A program made the position numbers and the translations under genes. The notes beneath the pieces were generated by a model that saw only the letters and a list, made by a program, of their open reading frames with translations, did no database searches and was not told the DNA's origin. A DNA stretch of 64,000 bases from Pseudomonas putida (GTDB lineage: Bacteria > Pseudomonadota > Gammaproteobacteria > Pseudomonadales > Pseudomonadaceae): contig CP124529.1 of the NCBI GenBank assembly GCA_029953615.1, forward strand, positions 3,162,501-3,226,500, read 5' to 3'. Of the stretch, positions 27,842 through 38,857 are shown piece by piece; position 1 is the stretch's first letter; every line of letters begins with the position of its first letter.

Positions 27842-28842
27842 GCTGCGCCGCCTGCGCGCCCTGCGCCTGGCCTGGGGTGTGGCGTTGTGTCTGGCGGTGA
27901 GTTTCGGCATCGGCCTGCCGGTGCCAATCCTGGCGCCGGTGTTCGCTGTGCTGTTGCTGGCCATGCGCAGCCAGCCCTTGCCCCTGCGTGCGGCACCGGA
28001 CCCTGGCGGTACTGGTGCTGCTTGCGTGTGGCACCGGGCTGCTGCTGATTCCGCTGCTGCGGCATGCCCCGGTGAGCGGGGTGTTGCTGGTAGGCGTAGG
28101 GGTGTTCCTGACCTTGCGTTACGCGCTGAAGGGCGGCAACGGCCTGCTGGCCAATTTGCTGGTCATCGGCCTGACCATGATCGCTGCCGCGGGCACCAGC
28201 GACTTCACCCTGGCGCTATCGGTGGTCGAAGCGTTGGCCAAAGGCATGCTGCTGGCGGTGCTGGGCACGGCGGCGGCGCATGTGCTGTTTCCCGAGCCGG
28301 CCGATGCGCCAACGCAGCCGGCGCCGCCTTTGCTCGACAGTGACCAGGTGAGCTGGGTGGCTCTGCGTGCCACGCTGATCGTGATGCCGGCGTTTTTGCT
28401 GGCGCTGATCGCCCCCGACCAGTACATGCCGCTGATCATGAAGGCCGTGAGTCTGGGGCAGCAGGCCGGCGAGACCCGCGCGCGGCATGCCAGCCGAGAG
28501 TTGATCGGCTCGACCTTGCTGGCCGGGTTGCTGGCGATATTGATGTGGGGCGCGTTGAGCCTGTTCGTGCACCTGTGGATGTTTTTCCTGTGGGTGCTGC
28601 TGTTTGTCCTTTGGCAGGGGCGGCGGCTTTACCGTGCCGTTGATACCAGGCAAAGCCCGGCATACTGGGTGAGTTGCCTGACGACCATGCTGATCTTGCT
28701 GGGGCAGTCGGTGCAGGACAGCGCGGGCGGGCAGGATGTGTACAAGGCATTTGCGGTGCGCATGGCGCTGTTTCTGGCGGTGTCGGTGTATGCCAGTGGC
28801 ATGCTCATATGGATTGATCGGCGGCGGGTTCGGACTGCTTAG
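27831..28842 (+). pseudogene. DUF2955/FUSC-like inner membrane transporter of the efflux set, frameshifted near codon 56
   Basis: The frame starts at 27831 (MPIELRRLRALRLAWGVALC) and breaks after PLPLRAAP; deleting one G near 27998 continues as TLAVLVLLACGTGLLLIP and runs to 28842, about 336 residues in total. The joined protein has about ten membrane segments in two blocks with GVALCLAVSFGIGLPVP near the start, as in the DUF2955 group related to aromatic-acid exporters of the FUSC/AaeB type. It overlaps the HlyD-type gene and completes the tripartite system. Confidence 0.83.
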
Positions 28843-28847
28843 TTCTC

Positions 28848-28937
28848 CTGTACTGGCCTCTTCGCGGGCGCGCCCGCTCCCACAGGGATTGTGGAGTCCT
28901 TGTGGGAGCGGGCGTGCCCGCGAAGAGGCCAGCCCAG
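28848..28937. repeat. Inverted REP pair between convergent genes
   Basis: Two facing REP copies with a short centre lie between the DUF2955 gene and the converging sulP gene. Confidence 0.9.
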
Positions 28938-28956
28938 GAAGACCTAGGGTTTCCAG

Positions 28957-30657
28957 TCAACCCCACTCTCTTCCAGGTAGGCATCCACTGCTGCCCCAAC
29001 ATGTGGGATGAAACGCTGTCTCCCCCATATGCTCGAACAACTCGAACTGCCGCATCTTGTCCTTCACTGGGTCCTTCATCTCGGCAAACTGCAACTCCAC
29101 CCCCCGCGCCTCCAGCGCCCGGTCCAGCTCGGCCAGCATGTCCGCCGAGGTGATATCGATGCTGGTCACCGGCTCTGCCGCAATTACCAGCCGTTGTACC
29201 GGCGTAGGCGATGCATCCACCGCCGCCATCACCGTGCTCTGGAACTGCTCGGCATTGGCAAAGAACAATGGCGCGTCCCAACGCAGCAACACCAGCCCCG
29301 GAATACGCCGGGCCTGTGGATAACGTTGCACATCATGGTAACCGCGCGTGCCATCTACCCGGCCCAGCACCGCATGATGCGGCCGCCAGCCGTCCCACAG
29401 GAATTCGATCACCGATATCGCCACGGCAATGCAGATGCCGGGAATCGCCCCGAATACCGCTACGCCGACGAAGCAGGTGAACGAAAGCCAGAATTCCCAT
29501 TGCTGCATGCGGAAGATGCGTTTGAGGTCGGCAAACTCGAACAGGCCCAACGCTGCGGCAATCACCACCGCTGCCAGGGCGCTGTTGGGCAGGTGTTGCA
29601 TCAGGTTGGGCGCCACCAGCAGCAACAGGGTTACCGCCAGCGCGCCAATGATACCGGTAAGCTGGGTTTTCGAACCCGCCGCCTCGGCCACCGGGGTTCG
29701 CGACGAGCTGCTGCTGATCGGGATGCCCTGGAACAGCCCCGAGGCCAGGTTGGCAACGCCCAGGCCGAACATTTCCTGGTTCGGATTGACCGGCATTTTC
29801 ATGCGCGCGGCATAGGAGCGCGAGAGCACGCTGGTATCGGCGAACGACACCAGCGCCACGGCGATCCCGCCCAGTACCACTTCGACCAGGTCGATGTCGC
29901 TGACCCAGGGGAAGACGAAGCTGGGCAGCCCTTGGGGCAATTGCCCGAGTACCTTGACGCCCATCTGGTCGAGGTTGAACAAGCTCACGGCAAGCGTTGC
30001 CAGTACCACGGCGATCAGAATGCCCGGGATGCGCTTGAACGGTTTGAGCAGCAGGATCAGCACCAGGCTACCGGCGCCGACGAAGAAGCTTGGCCAGTGC
30101 CCCTGGCCGGCCAACAGCGCCTGGCCCAGGTGCCAGATGTCGCGTAAGGGCCCTTCGCTGTCGACCTTGATGCCGAACAGTTTGGGCAGCTGGCTGATCA
30201 GCACCGTGAGGGCGATGCCGTTCATGTAGCCATAGCGGATCGGCTTGGACAGCAGTTCGGTGATGAAGCCCAGGCGCAACAACCCGGCGATCACGCAGAA
30301 CGCCCCGGCAACCAGGGCCATCATGCTGGCGATTGCGATTGCCCGTTGCGGGTCGCTGGCGGCGTACTGCACCACCACCGCAAGGATCGGCGCGGCCAGC
30401 GCCGAATCCGGGCCCAGTACCAGAATGCGGCTGGGCCCGAACAGGGCGTAGGCCAACAACGGGATGATGGTGGCATACAGGCCGTAGATGCCCGGTACGC
30501 CGGAGGCCTCGGCGTAGGCGATGCCCACGGGTACCAGCATGGTGGTGAGCACCAGGCCGGCGGCGATGTCTTTGGGTAGCCAGGCGGGTTGGTAGTGGAG
30601 CAGGGTGACCAGCCCGGGTAACCAGCGTTGCCAGCCGAGGCGGGTTTTTTCGGGCAT
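28957..30657 (-). CDS. SulP-family anion transporter with STAS domain, 3' end frameshifted
   Basis: I start at the ATG at 30657 (MPEKTRLGWQRWLPGL); a GTG at 30690 is less likely. About ten to twelve membrane segments carry SulP signatures (VPVGIAYAEASGVPGIYGLYA, LVLGPDSALAAPI), followed by a C-terminal STAS domain (ITSADMLAELDRALEARGV). The visible stop at 28957 follows HPTCWGSSGCLPG; dropping one base near 29001 gives HPTVGAAVDAYLEESGVDWKP and a stop at 28944, which reads like a natural STAS end. Family members carry sulfate, bicarbonate or dicarboxylates; substrate here is open. Confidence 0.88.
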   Translation of the reverse strand: MPEKTRLGWQRWLPGLVTLLHYQPAWLPKDIAAGLVLTTMLVPVGIAYAEASGVPGIYGLYATIIPLLAYALFGPSRILVLGPDSALAAPILAVVVQYAASDPQRAIAIASMMALVAGAFCVIAGLLRLGFITELLSKPIRYGYMNGIALTVLISQLPKLFGIKVDSEGPLRDIWHLGQALLAGQGHWPSFFVGAGSLVLILLLKPFKRIPGILIAVVLATLAVSLFNLDQMGVKVLGQLPQGLPSFVFPWVSDIDLVEVVLGGIAVALVSFADTSVLSRSYAARMKMPVNPNQEMFGLGVANLASGLFQGIPISSSSSRTPVAEAAGSKTQLTGIIGALAVTLLLLVAPNLMQHLPNSALAAVVIAAALGLFEFADLKRIFRMQQWEFWLSFTCFVGVAVFGAIPGICIAVAISVIEFLWDGWRPHHAVLGRVDGTRGYHDVQRYPQARRIPGLVLLRWDAPLFFANAEQFQSTVMAAVDASPTPVQRLVIAAEPVTSIDITSADMLAELDRALEARGVELQFAEMKDPVKDKMRQFELFEHMGETAFHPTCWGSSGCLPGREWG

Positions 30658-30708
30658 GATGCGCGCGTCCGGGGGAAGGTGCTGAATCACAGCTTAGATG
30701 CTGAATTC

Positions 30709-30830
30709 CGGGGCCGCTTTGCGGCCCTGTCGCGACACAAGGCCGTTTCTGCAGGAACCCCGCTCACTGATGGATTGGCGCTGTACTTTGGAAGCGGCCT
30801 TGTGTCGCGATGGGCTGCGAAGCAGCCCCG
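30709..30830. repeat. Inverted pair of the GCGACACAAGGCC-type palindrome
   Basis: Same family as at 2.7 and 59.9 kb; copies at about 30709-30755 and 30790-30830. It lies in the gap upstream of sulP and after the OsmC gene. Confidence 0.85.
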
Positions 30831-30845
30831 ACAATCTCAAATCTT

Positions 30846-31316
30846 CTAGGCGACCGTTACCACCGCCGCGCACTCAACCGGGAAATTCACCGAGTTGGCA
30901 ATGAAGCACTCACGGTGCGCATCTTCATGCAAACGCAGGGCAACTTCATGATCCGAGTCGGCACTGATAGTCACCCGCGGGCGCAGTTGCACATGGGTAA
31001 AGCGCCCTTTGCCCTGGGAGTCGCCTTCCACCATGCGCCCCAAGGGCCTGTCGACGTATGCCAGCACATTTACCTCGTTCACCGCGCACAGATGCAGGTA
31101 CCAGAGTTTGTGGCACGCCGCTAGTGAGGCCACCAGCATGTCTTCCGGATTCCAGCGCTGCGGGTCACCGCGAAATGCCGGGTCGGCCGAGCCTTCCAGG
31201 GTAGCTTTGCCCGCGGATTCGACGTTGAAGTCGCGGGCGTAAGCGGTGTAATTGGAGGTGCCGATGCCTTTATTACCGGTCCAGGTAACCTGAACCTCGT
31301 ACTGGTGTTCTTTCAT
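30846..31316 (-). CDS. OsmC family protein
   Basis: This 156-residue protein has the OsmC/Ohr fold pattern with the two conserved cysteines: one in ASLAACHKLWYLHLC and one in VNFPVECAAVVTV. The family uses such Cys pairs to reduce organic or fatty acid hydroperoxides. RWNPEDMLVASLAACHKLWY is typical of the OsmC-like branch of peroxidases rather than Ohr. It is a single gene; ychF lies upstream on the same strand behind a terminator. Confidence 0.88.
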   Translation of the reverse strand: MKEHQYEVQVTWTGNKGIGTSNYTAYARDFNVESAGKATLEGSADPAFRGDPQRWNPEDMLVASLAACHKLWYLHLCAVNEVNVLAYVDRPLGRMVEGDSQGKGRFTHVQLRPRVTISADSDHEVALRLHEDAHRECFIANSVNFPVECAAVVTVA

Positions 31317-31419
31317 TGTTCTTCCTTGGATTGATCAGCAACACGGCAGGCAACGCTGACCCGTAGGGTCAGCCAAAGCCCCACACAGGGTGCGCGTACC
31401 GCTCGCCAAAAGCCAGAAA

Positions 31420-31455
31420 AAACAAAACCCCTTGAGGCGTTTGCCTCAAGGGGTT
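31420..31455 (-). terminator. Rho-independent terminator after ychF
   Basis: AACCCCTTGAGGC and GCCTCAAGGGGTT form a 13-bp stem with a short loop (31426-31455). On the minus strand it is followed by TTTTGTTTTTT, so it ends the leftward pth-ychF transcript. Confidence 0.9.
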
Positions 31456-31477
31456 AGTGGGGACTGCAGGCTGGCGC

Positions 31478-32578
31478 TTAGACGTTGAAGCGGAAGTGCA
31501 TCACGTCACCGTCCTTGACGATGTAGTCCTTGCCTTCCAGGCGCCATTTACCGGCTTCCTTGGCACCGCTCTCACCCTTGAACTGGATGAAGTCGTCATA
31601 GGCCACCACTTCAGCGCGGATGAAGCCTTTTTCGAAGTCAGTGTGGATCACGCCGGCAGCCTGCGGAGCGGTGGCACCGACGCGTACGGTCCAGGCGCGT
31701 ACTTCCTGTACGCCGGCAGTGAAGTAGGTCTGCAGGTTCAGCAGCTCGTAACCGGCACGGATAACGCGGTTCAGGCCAGGCTCTTCCAGGCCCAGGGCCT
31801 CGAGGAACATGTCCTTCTCTTCACCGTCTTCCAGTTCGGCGATTTCCGCTTCGATCTTGTTGCACACTGGCACCACTACCGCGCCTTCTTCCTCGGCGAT
31901 GGCCTTGACCACGTCCAGGTGCGGGTTGTTGTCGAAGCCATCTTCGGCGACGTTGGCAATGTACATCACCGGCTTGCTGGTCAGCAGGTGGAAGCCGCGA
32001 ATGACCGCCTTGTCTTCGGCGCTCATGTTCTTCATCAGGCTGCGCGCAGGCTTGCCTTCGGTGAAGTGCGGGATCAGCTGTTCAAGGATCGCCTTCTGCG
32101 CCAGGGCTTCCTTGTCGCCGCCCTTGGCGTTGCGGGCAACCTTCTGCAGTTGCTTCTCGCAGCTGTCGAGGTCGGCGAAGATCAGCTCGAGGTCGATGAT
32201 CTCGATGTCGCGCTTGGGGTCGACGCTGTTGGAAACGTGGATCACGTTCTCGTCTTCGAAGCAGCGCACCACGTGAGCAATGGCGTCGGTCTCGCGGATG
32301 TTGGCGAGGAACTTGTTGCCCAGGCCTTCGCCTTTCGAGGCACCAGCCACCAGGCCGGCGATGTCGACGAACTCCATGGTGGTCGGCAGGATGCGGTTTG
32401 GCTTGACGATTTCAGCCAGTGCATTCAAGCGCGCATCGGGCATCGGCACGATGCCGCTGTTAGGCTCGATGGTGCAGAAGGGGAAGTTCTCCGCCGCGAT
32501 GCCAGACTTGGTCAGGGCGTTGAACAGGGTGGACTTGCCGACGTTGGGCAGGCCGACGATGCCGCAATTGAAACCCAT
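31478..32578 (-). CDS. ychF: Redox-regulated ATPase/GTPase YchF (OLA1-type)
   Basis: This 366-residue protein is a full-length YchF. It shows G1 [14 protein letters not shown] at the N terminus, G3 [20 protein letters not shown], the ATP-favouring NxxE-type G4 region, a coiled-coil insert and a C-terminal TGS domain ([16 protein letters not shown] to HFRFNV). It binds ribosomes and ATP and is linked to stress control. pth lies 24 bp upstream; the classic pth-ychF pairing is kept. Confidence 0.97.
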   Translation of the reverse strand: MGFNCGIVGLPNVGKSTLFNALTKSGIAAENFPFCTIEPNSGIVPMPDARLNALAEIVKPNRILPTTMEFVDIAGLVAGASKGEGLGNKFLANIRETDAIAHVVRCFEDENVIHVSNSVDPKRDIEIIDLELIFADLDSCEKQLQKVARNAKGGDKEALAQKAILEQLIPHFTEGKPARSLMKNMSAEDKAVIRGFHLLTSKPVMYIANVAEDGFDNNPHLDVVKAIAEEEGAVVVPVCNKIEAEIAELEDGEEKDMFLEALGLEEPGLNRVIRAGYELLNLQTYFTAGVQEVRAWTVRVGATAPQAAGVIHTDFEKGFIRAEVVAYDDFIQFKGESGAKEAGKWRLEGKDYIVKDGDVMHFRFNV

Positions 32579-32602
32579 GGGTATTCCCCTCTCTAAAGGA
32601 AA

Positions 32603-33187
32603 TCAGGCCTTCTGGCTGTGCAGCTCGCGCATCGCCTTGGCGAAGTCGCCGGCAAGCACGTCCGGCAGCACGCCGAGGGCAAAATCGATGCTGGCGTCGA
32701 GCTTCTCCTGCTCGGCGCGCGGCGCGCGGCCCAGGACGAAGTTGGAGACCAGTTTGGCGTCGCCCGGGTGGCCGATGCCAAGCCGCAGGCGGTGGAAGTC
32801 GTTCTGGTTGCCGAGCTGCGCGATGATGTCGCGCAGGCCGTTGTGCCCACCATGGCCACCGCCGCGCTTGAGCTTGGCGACGCCCGGGGGCAGGTCGAGT
32901 TCGTCATGCGCCACCAGGATCGCTTCCGGCTTGATGCGGAAGAAATTGGCCAAGGCCGCCACGGACTGGCCGCTGCGGTTCATGTAGGTGGTGGGGATGA
33001 GCAGACGAACGTCGTTGCCCTGATGGCTGAATTTAGCCGTCAGGCCGAAATACTTGCGGTCAGCGGTCAACGAGACGCGCTGGGCGCTGGCAATGCGTTC
33101 AACGAAAAGAGCCCCTGCGTTATGCCGGGTCTGTTCGTATTCGGGGCCGGGGTTACCCAGGCCGACGATCAACTGGATGGCGGTCAC
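32603..33187 (-). CDS. pth: Peptidyl-tRNA hydrolase
   Basis: This 194-residue enzyme shows [18 protein letters not shown] with the catalytic His (about 22), [13 protein letters not shown] and [27 protein letters not shown], all classic Pth motifs. It frees tRNA from stalled peptidyl-tRNA. The start is a GTG at 33187 with AAGGA upstream. It is followed by ychF and preceded by rplY, a common order in pseudomonads. Confidence 0.97.
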
Positions 33188-33266
33188 GTCAGGGGCTCTT
33201 CCTTGGAGTTGGTGGGTTACAGGGCGCGCGGCACTGTAACCCGATCAACGCCGGCGCGCGAGTGGA

Positions 33267-33860
33267 TTACTCGGCAGCGCCTTCTGCTTCTGGAGCAACG
33301 CGTGGAGCGTGAACGTTGGCAACAGCTTTGTCATCACCGTGGGCCAGAGCTACGAACTCTACGCCTTTCGGAGCTTTCAGGTCCGACAGGTGGATGATGG
33401 TGCCGATTTCAGCGTTGGCCAGGTCGACTTCGATGAACTCAGGCAGGTCTTTGGCTTCGCAGGAAACTTCGATCTCGGCTTCTACGTGGGAGATCTCGCC
33501 GCCTTTCTTGACCGGGGCTTCTTCGTTGATGAAGTGAACCGGTACCTTGGCGGTCAGTTTCTGGCCAGCAACGACGCGAACGAAGTCGGCGTGCATGATG
33601 AAACCTTTGGCCGGGTGGCGCTGCAGGGCCTTGACCACGACGTTTTGCTTGGCGCCGTCGACGTTCAGTTCCAGAACGTGGCTGAAGGCAGCCTCGTTTT
33701 CGAACAGCTTGGTGATTTCCTTGGCCAGGATGGTCAGGGACTGGGCGTCCTGGTTACCACCGTAGACAACGGCTGGGATGTTCGCGGAGTGACGCAGGCG
33801 GCGGCTCGCACCTTTCCCCAGGTCAGTACGCGCTTGGGCGTTCAGAGTGAATTCGGTCAT
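33267..33860 (-). CDS. rplY: 50S ribosomal protein L25 (general stress protein Ctc type)
   Basis: The start is the ATG at 33860 ([29 protein letters not shown]); the frame stays open upstream across the prs terminator. The 197-residue product is the long Ctc form: an L25 domain that binds 5S rRNA plus a C-terminal TL5 beta domain (about 100-185), ending in a low-complexity acidic Ala/Glu tail. Confidence 0.95.
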   Translation of the reverse strand: MTEFTLNAQARTDLGKGASRRLRHSANIPAVVYGGNQDAQSLTILAKEITKLFENEAAFSHVLELNVDGAKQNVVVKALQRHPAKGFIMHADFVRVVAGQKLTAKVPVHFINEEAPVKKGGEISHVEAEIEVSCEAKDLPEFIEVDLANAEIGTIIHLSDLKAPKGVEFVALAHGDDKAVANVHAPRVAPEAEGAAE

Positions 33861-33921
33861 TTTGTTTCTCCAAAGTAGCCCCCCGAGGGCGTTTGCGACC
33901 AGCGCCAACGGGGATGGCAAA

Positions 33922-33962
33922 AAAGCCCCGCCCCAACAACCAGTGTTGGGGCGGGGCGCTTT
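33922..33962 (-). terminator. Rho-independent terminator between prs and rplY
   Basis: GCCCCGCCCCAACA and TGTTGGGGCGGGGC form a very stable 14-bp stem (33925-33957). On the minus strand a TTTTTT run follows. It separates prs from rplY, so rplY needs partial readthrough or its own promoter. Confidence 0.9.
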
Positions 33963-33981
33963 TCGTCAGCGTGTGTTCCGC

Positions 33982-34923
33982 TTAGCGGAACATCGCGCTG
34001 ATCGATTCTTCGTTGCTGATGCGGCGCACCGCTTCAGCGACAACCGGTGCGATATCCAGCTGGCGGATACGGTCACAGGCTTGAGCAGCGGCGGACAGCG
34101 GAACGGTGTTGGTCACCACCAGCTCGTCCAGTACCGACTTCTCGATGTTCTCGATCGCGCGGCCCGACAGGACAGGGTGCGTGCAGTAGGCGTAAACCTT
34201 GGCAGCGCCGTGTTCTTTCAGGGCTTTGGCCGCGTGGCACAGGGTGCCGGCGGTGTCGACCATGTCGTCTACCAGGATGCAGGTGCGCCCTTCGACGTCG
34301 CCGATGATGTGCATGACCTCGGAGTGGTTAGCCTTCTCACGGCGTTTATCGATGATACCCAGGTCGACGCCCAGGGACTTGGCGACGGCACGTGCGCGCA
34401 CGACACCACCGATGTCCGGGGAGACGATCATCAGGTTCTCGAAACGCTGGTCTTCGATATCGTCGACCAGTACGGGCGAGCCGTAGATGTTGTCGACCGG
34501 GATATCGAAGAAACCCTGGATCTGGTCAGCGTGCAGGTCGACGGTGAGTACACGGTCGATACCTACGACAGTGAGCATGTCAGCGACGACTTTGGCGCTG
34601 ATGGCTACACGTGCCGAACGCGGACGGCGGTCCTGGCGGGCGTATCCGAAGTAAGGAATCACGGCGGTGATTCGGGATGCTGAGGAGCGGCGGAAGGCGT
34701 CGGCCATCACTACCAGTTCCATCAGGTTATCGTTGGTCGGGGCGCAGGTCGGCTGAATAATGAAGACGTCTTTACCGCGGACATTCTCATTGATCTCAGT
34801 GCTGATCTCGCCGTCGGAGAATTTACCGACAGAGACGTCACCGAGAGGGATATGCAGCTGACGTACGACACGCCGAGCCAGATCGGGGTTGGCATTCCCC
34901 GTAAAGACCATCATCTTGGACAC
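33982..34923 (-). CDS. prs: Ribose-phosphate pyrophosphokinase
   Basis: A GTG at 34923 (then [19 protein letters not shown]) gives the usual 313-residue length for Pseudomonas; the longer frame upstream runs over the tRNA. It shows the ATP-binding flexible loop [35 protein letters not shown] and the PRPP-binding loop [14 protein letters not shown]. It makes PRPP from ribose 5-phosphate and ATP for nucleotide, His and Trp synthesis. Lies just after tRNA-Gln on the same strand. Confidence 0.96.
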   Translation of the reverse strand: MSKMMVFTGNANPDLARRVVRQLHIPLGDVSVGKFSDGEISTEINENVRGKDVFIIQPTCAPTNDNLMELVVMADAFRRSSASRITAVIPYFGYARQDRRPRSARVAISAKVVADMLTVVGIDRVLTVDLHADQIQGFFDIPVDNIYGSPVLVDDIEDQRFENLMIVSPDIGGVVRARAVAKSLGVDLGIIDKRREKANHSEVMHIIGDVEGRTCILVDDMVDTAGTLCHAAKALKEHGAAKVYAYCTHPVLSGRAIENIEKSVLDELVVTNTVPLSAAAQACDRIRQLDIAPVVAEAVRRISNEESISAMFR

Positions 34924-34970
34924 GCGCAGTACCTGAAGGCTGAGGGTAACCTGGATGAGTATAAGGAAAA

Positions 34971-35045
34971 TGGCAGGGGCGGCTGGATTCGAACCAACGC
35001 ATGGCAGGATCAAAACCTGCTGCCTTACCGCTTGGCGACGCCCCT
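34971..35045 (-). tRNA. tRNA-Gln (anticodon UUG)
   Basis: A 75-nt cloverleaf on the minus strand with acceptor AGGGGCG pairing CGCCCCT, G, and an encoded CCA. The anticodon stem GCAGG/CCTGC encloses the loop TTTTGAT (anticodon TTG); the T-arm GGTTCGAATCC is canonical. Sits between ispE and prs. Confidence 0.97.
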
Positions 35046-35065
35046 GTATCTGTTGCTGCGAACGC

Positions 35066-35926
35066 TTATGCGCTCGACTTCTTGACCAGACTTTGCAGCT
35101 TGCGATGCAACATCGAAACGTTGCTTCCTTTCGCCACAAACCCTGTTTGGGTCGCTGAAAGAAGGGCCAGAACTTTATCAGCTTCGGCTTTGCTTGGGAA
35201 GGCCCCAAACACACAACTTCCAGTACCGGTCAGTCGAGCCTCAGTGAATTTACCCAGTGAATTCAACGCATTGCGAACTTCCGGGTAACTCTGCTCTACC
35301 ACCGGTTGGCAGTCATTTCGACTGTTTCCCTCGGGAACGGGGCGCATCTTAAGGGGGAGTGAATCACGTGTCAACTGCGGATGTGAAAAAATTTCTACTG
35401 TGCTGACAGACACTTGCGGCACCAGCACGACATACCACGGCTCTTCCGGGTCGACCGGGGTCAGTTGTTCACCCACGCCCTGGGCGAATGCCGCGTGGCC
35501 GCGCACGAATACCGGTACATCGGCGCCCAGGCTCAGGCCCAGTGCGGCCAGGCGGTCTTCATCCCAGTCCAGTTGCCACAGGTGGGCGAGGGCCAACAGG
35601 GTAGTGGCGGCATCCGAGCTGCCGCCGCCGATGCCGCCGCCCATGGGCAGCACCTTGCTCAGCCAGATATCGGCGCCCAGCGTCGTGCCGGATTGCTCCT
35701 GCAGCTTGCGCGCGGCACGCACGATCAGGTTGCTGTCGTGCGGCACCGCTTCGATCTCGGTATGCAGGCGGATCACGCCGTCGTCACGCACGGCGAAGCT
35801 CAGTTCGTCGCCGTGGTCGAGAAACTGGAACACGGTTTCCAGCTCGTGATAGCCGTCCGCGCGGCGGCCGATGATGTGCAGCCACAGGTTGAGCTTGGCC
35901 GGGGCGGGCAGGGTGAGAGATTGCAT
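35066..35926 (-). CDS. ispE: 4-diphosphocytidyl-2-C-methyl-D-erythritol kinase
   Basis: This 286-residue GHMP kinase acts in the MEP route to isoprenoids. It begins [32 protein letters not shown] and has the ATP-binding loop [21 protein letters not shown]. It starts 3 bp after lolB. The tRNA-Gln gene follows 20 bp downstream, so processing of a shared transcript is likely. Confidence 0.96.
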   Translation of the reverse strand: MQSLTLPAPAKLNLWLHIIGRRADGYHELETVFQFLDHGDELSFAVRDDGVIRLHTEIEAVPHDSNLIVRAARKLQEQSGTTLGADIWLSKVLPMGGGIGGGSSDAATTLLALAHLWQLDWDEDRLAALGLSLGADVPVFVRGHAAFAQGVGEQLTPVDPEEPWYVVLVPQVSVSTVEIFSHPQLTRDSLPLKMRPVPEGNSRNDCQPVVEQSYPEVRNALNSLGKFTEARLTGTGSCVFGAFPSKAEADKVLALLSATQTGFVAKGSNVSMLHRKLQSLVKKSSA

Positions 35927-35929
35927 GTA

Positions 35930-36547
35930 TCAGTGCCCCAGCTGGCGCGGCTGCCAGTCCTTGACCACCAGGGTCACATCGAGGTCCTTGCCGTGCAGCT
36001 TGAGGCGCTCGGGCAACCAGTAACCGTTCTGTTCCGTGTAGCTCAGGTACTGCACCTGCCAGCCATCCTGGTCGAGGCTGGCCAGGCGGCTGTCGCCGTC
36101 CAGGGTCAGCTTGCTCTTGCTGTCGGGGGCGGGCAGGCCGCGCACCCACCAGACCAGGTGCGAGACCGGCAACTGCCAGCCCAGTTGTTCTTCCAGCAGG
36201 GCTTCTGGGCTGGGGGCCTCGTAGCGGCCCTGGTTGGCCACTTCCAGTACCACGCTGCCGGGGCGCCCGGTCAGGCGTGCGGCACCACGGCCCAGCGGGC
36301 CGGCCAGGCGGATGTCGTAGTAGTCCTGGCGTTGCAGCCAGAACAGCGTGCCGCTGCCGGAGTCGCGCGGGGCACGGATGCCGACCTTGCCGTTGATCTG
36401 CCAGCCGTCGAGGCTGCTCAGCTGCTCTTTATGGGCGCGCCACTGCTGCGGGTCGCCGTGGCCCTGCAGGGCCTCGCGGCTACCGAAGCCGGCACAGCCG
36501 GCCAGCAGGGCGATCAGGGTGAAGGTAATGCAATGGCGCAGGAACAT
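35930..36547 (-). CDS. lolB: Outer membrane lipoprotein receptor LolB
   Basis: This 205-residue lipoprotein has signal peptide [18 protein letters not shown] (lipobox LAGC) and the LolB beta-barrel pattern ([51 protein letters not shown]). LolB takes lipoproteins from LolA and inserts them in the outer membrane. It lies 4 bp after the TPR lipoprotein gene and 3 bp before ispE, the normal order. Confidence 0.95.
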   Translation of the reverse strand: MFLRHCITFTLIALLAGCAGFGSREALQGHGDPQQWRAHKEQLSSLDGWQINGKVGIRAPRDSGSGTLFWLQRQDYYDIRLAGPLGRGAARLTGRPGSVVLEVANQGRYEAPSPEALLEEQLGWQLPVSHLVWWVRGLPAPDSKSKLTLDGDSRLASLDQDGWQVQYLSYTEQNGYWLPERLKLHGKDLDVTLVVKDWQPRQLGH

Positions 36548-36551
36548 GGCG

Positions 36552-38273
36552 TTAGAGGGTCTCGGATCCGGTCAGGCGCAGGAGGGTCTTGCGCAGGATG
36601 GGGCTGTCGGCCTGGGCTTCGAAGCCCTTGGCCCAGACCTGGCGGGCTTCGCGGCGCTTGCCGTTGGTCCACAGCACTTCGCCCAGGTGGGCGGCCACTT
36701 CGTGGTCGGGGAAGCTGGCAAAAGCCTTGCGCAGGTAGGTTTCAGCCTCGTCGAGGTTACCCAGGCGGTAATTGACCCAGCCCAGGCTGTCGAGTACCGC
36801 CGGATCGTCCGGGGTCAGCTGGTGGGCCTTGTCGATCAGCGCCTTGGCTTCGCTGTAGCGGGTGGTGCGGTCGGCCAGGGTGTAGCCGAGGGCGTTCAGG
36901 GCCATGGCGTTTTCCGGCTCGCGGGTGATGATAGCACGCAGGTCTTTTTCCATCTGTGCCAGGTCGTCACGCTTTTCGGCCAGCATGGCGCGGGTGTACA
37001 GCAGGTTGAGGTCGTCCGGGTAGCGCTGGATGGCTTGTTGCAGCACCTGGCTGGCCTGGGCGTCCTTGTTGTTGTTGCTGTAGCTTTCCGATTCGATCAG
37101 GAACAGCTGGATGGCGTAGTCCGGCTGGGCTTCGCGGGCGTCGGCGAGCAGGCGCGAGGCTTCGGTACCACGGCCGTTGGCGATCAGGATGTCGGCCTGG
37201 CGCAGTTGCGCCGGCAGGTAGTCGGGGCCCGGTCCGACCAGGGCGTATTCACGCAGGGCGCCTGCAGGGTCGTGGCGCTCCTCGCGGATGCGGCCCAGGT
37301 TCAGGTGTGCGGCGTCTACGTTGCTGTCGCGTTCGATCAGTTCCTGCAGGTAGCCCTCGGCTTCATCCCAGTCCTTGTTTTCCAGGCACACCAGGGCCAG
37401 CGAATAGCGCAGCTCGTCATCCTCGGGGTATTGCTGTACCAGGCTGAGGAACTCGCCCTTGGCGTCGGCGATGCGGTCCTGTTCGACCAGGGTGCGGGCG
37501 TAGGTCAGGCGCAAGCGTTTGTCGTCGGGGTTGTCGCGAATCGCCCCGCGCAGCAATGGCAGGGCCTCCGGGCCACGGTCCAGGGCTTGCAGCAGGCGCG
37601 CGCGCAGCAGGATCGGGGCGATTTCGCCGTTTTGCGGCGGGTGCGACTCGAGCAGCTCCAAGGCTTCTTCGGCCTTGCCGTCCTGGTTCAGCAGCAGGGC
37701 CTTGCCGAACACCAGCTGGCTGTTGTTCGGGTATTTCACCAACAGGCGCTCGAAGCTTTGCAGCAGGCCGTCACGGGTGCTCTGGTCGGTTTCGGCGGCG
37801 GACAGGGCGAGGAAATCGAAATGGGTGTCGCCCTGGCCCTGCAGGACCTTTTCCATGTACGCCATGGAGTCGTCATAGCGGCCAGCCCGGGCCAGCTGGA
37901 TGGCTGCTGCGCGCTGGGCGTCGAGGTTCTGCGGGTCGTTGCGGGCCCAGACCAGCGCGTTGTCCAGTGCCGGTTCGTCGGCACCGAGGTATTCGGCAAT
38001 GCGGTAGGCGCGTTCGGAAACCCCTGGGTCCTGGGTTTTCGCGGCCTGGTCGGTGTAATTGGCCAGGGCGATGTCGAAACGGTTGCGCTGGCCGGCCAGC
38101 TCCGCCACCAGCAGGCTATAGAGCGTGTCCTGCTTGAACGAGCCATACACCACGGGCTTTTCCGCCTCGCTCTTGCCGGCCTCGGCGACGGGAGGCTCGG
38201 CCTTTTGCGGGACCAGGCTCTGGCAGCCCTGGAGCAGGGCGAAGGCAAGCAGCAATGCGTATGGTTTGTTCAT
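36552..38273 (-). CDS. Tetratricopeptide-repeat lipoprotein
   Basis: The ATG at 38273 begins a lipoprotein signal ([17 protein letters not shown], lipobox LLQGC). The 573-residue product is a chain of about a dozen helical TPR or Sel-like repeats, including clear copies such as [20 protein letters not shown] and [20 protein letters not shown] near the C terminus. It is probably an outer membrane lipoprotein facing the periplasm that bridges protein partners. No enzyme domain is visible. It opens the leftward lolB-ispE-tRNA-prs block; the frame upstream to 38339 lacks a signal and is not used. Confidence 0.9.
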   Translation of the reverse strand: MNKPYALLLAFALLQGCQSLVPQKAEPPVAEAGKSEAEKPVVYGSFKQDTLYSLLVAELAGQRNRFDIALANYTDQAAKTQDPGVSERAYRIAEYLGADEPALDNALVWARNDPQNLDAQRAAAIQLARAGRYDDSMAYMEKVLQGQGDTHFDFLALSAAETDQSTRDGLLQSFERLLVKYPNNSQLVFGKALLLNQDGKAEEALELLESHPPQNGEIAPILLRARLLQALDRGPEALPLLRGAIRDNPDDKRLRLTYARTLVEQDRIADAKGEFLSLVQQYPEDDELRYSLALVCLENKDWDEAEGYLQELIERDSNVDAAHLNLGRIREERHDPAGALREYALVGPGPDYLPAQLRQADILIANGRGTEASRLLADAREAQPDYAIQLFLIESESYSNNNKDAQASQVLQQAIQRYPDDLNLLYTRAMLAEKRDDLAQMEKDLRAIITREPENAMALNALGYTLADRTTRYSEAKALIDKAHQLTPDDPAVLDSLGWVNYRLGNLDEAETYLRKAFASFPDHEVAAHLGEVLWTNGKRREARQVWAKGFEAQADSPILRKTLLRLTGSETL

Positions 38274-38434
38274 AAGGAGGCTTAAGAAGGACTCACCGGC
38301 GGTCGGAGCATGATGACACAAGCGCGGGGGCAAACCCACCTGCGAAGGTGTGAAGCTGCGCTTCGGTCATGCAGACCGCGCTGCGCGCGCGTGGTTCGTC
38401 GCAGAGCCTGCCGCGGCGCCCCGAACACAGGATT

Positions 38435-38464
38435 CTTGCTCTTGCTCTTGCTCTTGCTCTTGCT
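38435..38464 (+). repeat. CTTGCT hexanucleotide array, 5 units
   Basis: Five exact CTTGCT units lie just outside the left inverted-repeat arm. The region between the TPR gene start (38273) and this array (38274-38434) shows no gene; it should contain the leftward promoter. Confidence 0.9.
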
Positions 38465-38497
38465 TCTAAGCGCGCGATAGTTCAGGCGCCGCAGATT

Positions 38498-38723
38498 GCG
38501 ACTTCAGGAGGCCGAGCGAAGGGACTGCGGAGGGAGGTGACGGGCATGGATGCCCGTCAAGCGCTGAGGCCCCATGGATGGGGCCTGCAGCGCGTACTCC
38601 CGGGAGCAGGCCCGTAGCGAGGGAACCCCGGAGCGCAGCGTAGGGGCCGGATGATGGGAGCCGACGGTTTTTGGTTCCTTTTTGCCACGACAAAAAGGGA
38701 CCCGCCGTAAGGGCGGAAAGGTG
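38498..38723 (+). repeat. Left arm of a large inverted repeat with serial hairpins
   Basis: About 225 bp that recur in reverse at 38858-39085 with roughly 85-90 percent identity by eye. Inside are consecutive perfect small hairpins: GACGGGCAT-GG-ATGCCCGTC (38539-38558), AGGCCCCAT-GG-ATGGGGCCT (38567-38586), and CTTTTTG..CAAAAAG near 38690. Short ORFs run through it but both arms code in several frames and none resembles a known protein. The central spacer 38724-38857 holds nothing I recognise. Confidence 0.88.
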
Positions 38724-38857
38724 ATTAAGCGCCACCTTTGAAAATGAATGTTGACCTTGTTGTTGATGCCCACGCTTGAAAGCGAAGAGCGAAGAGCGGA
38801 AAAGTAATGGTCTTGATATCGCGCATTGTCCATTTACGATGGCGACGCATACTCACC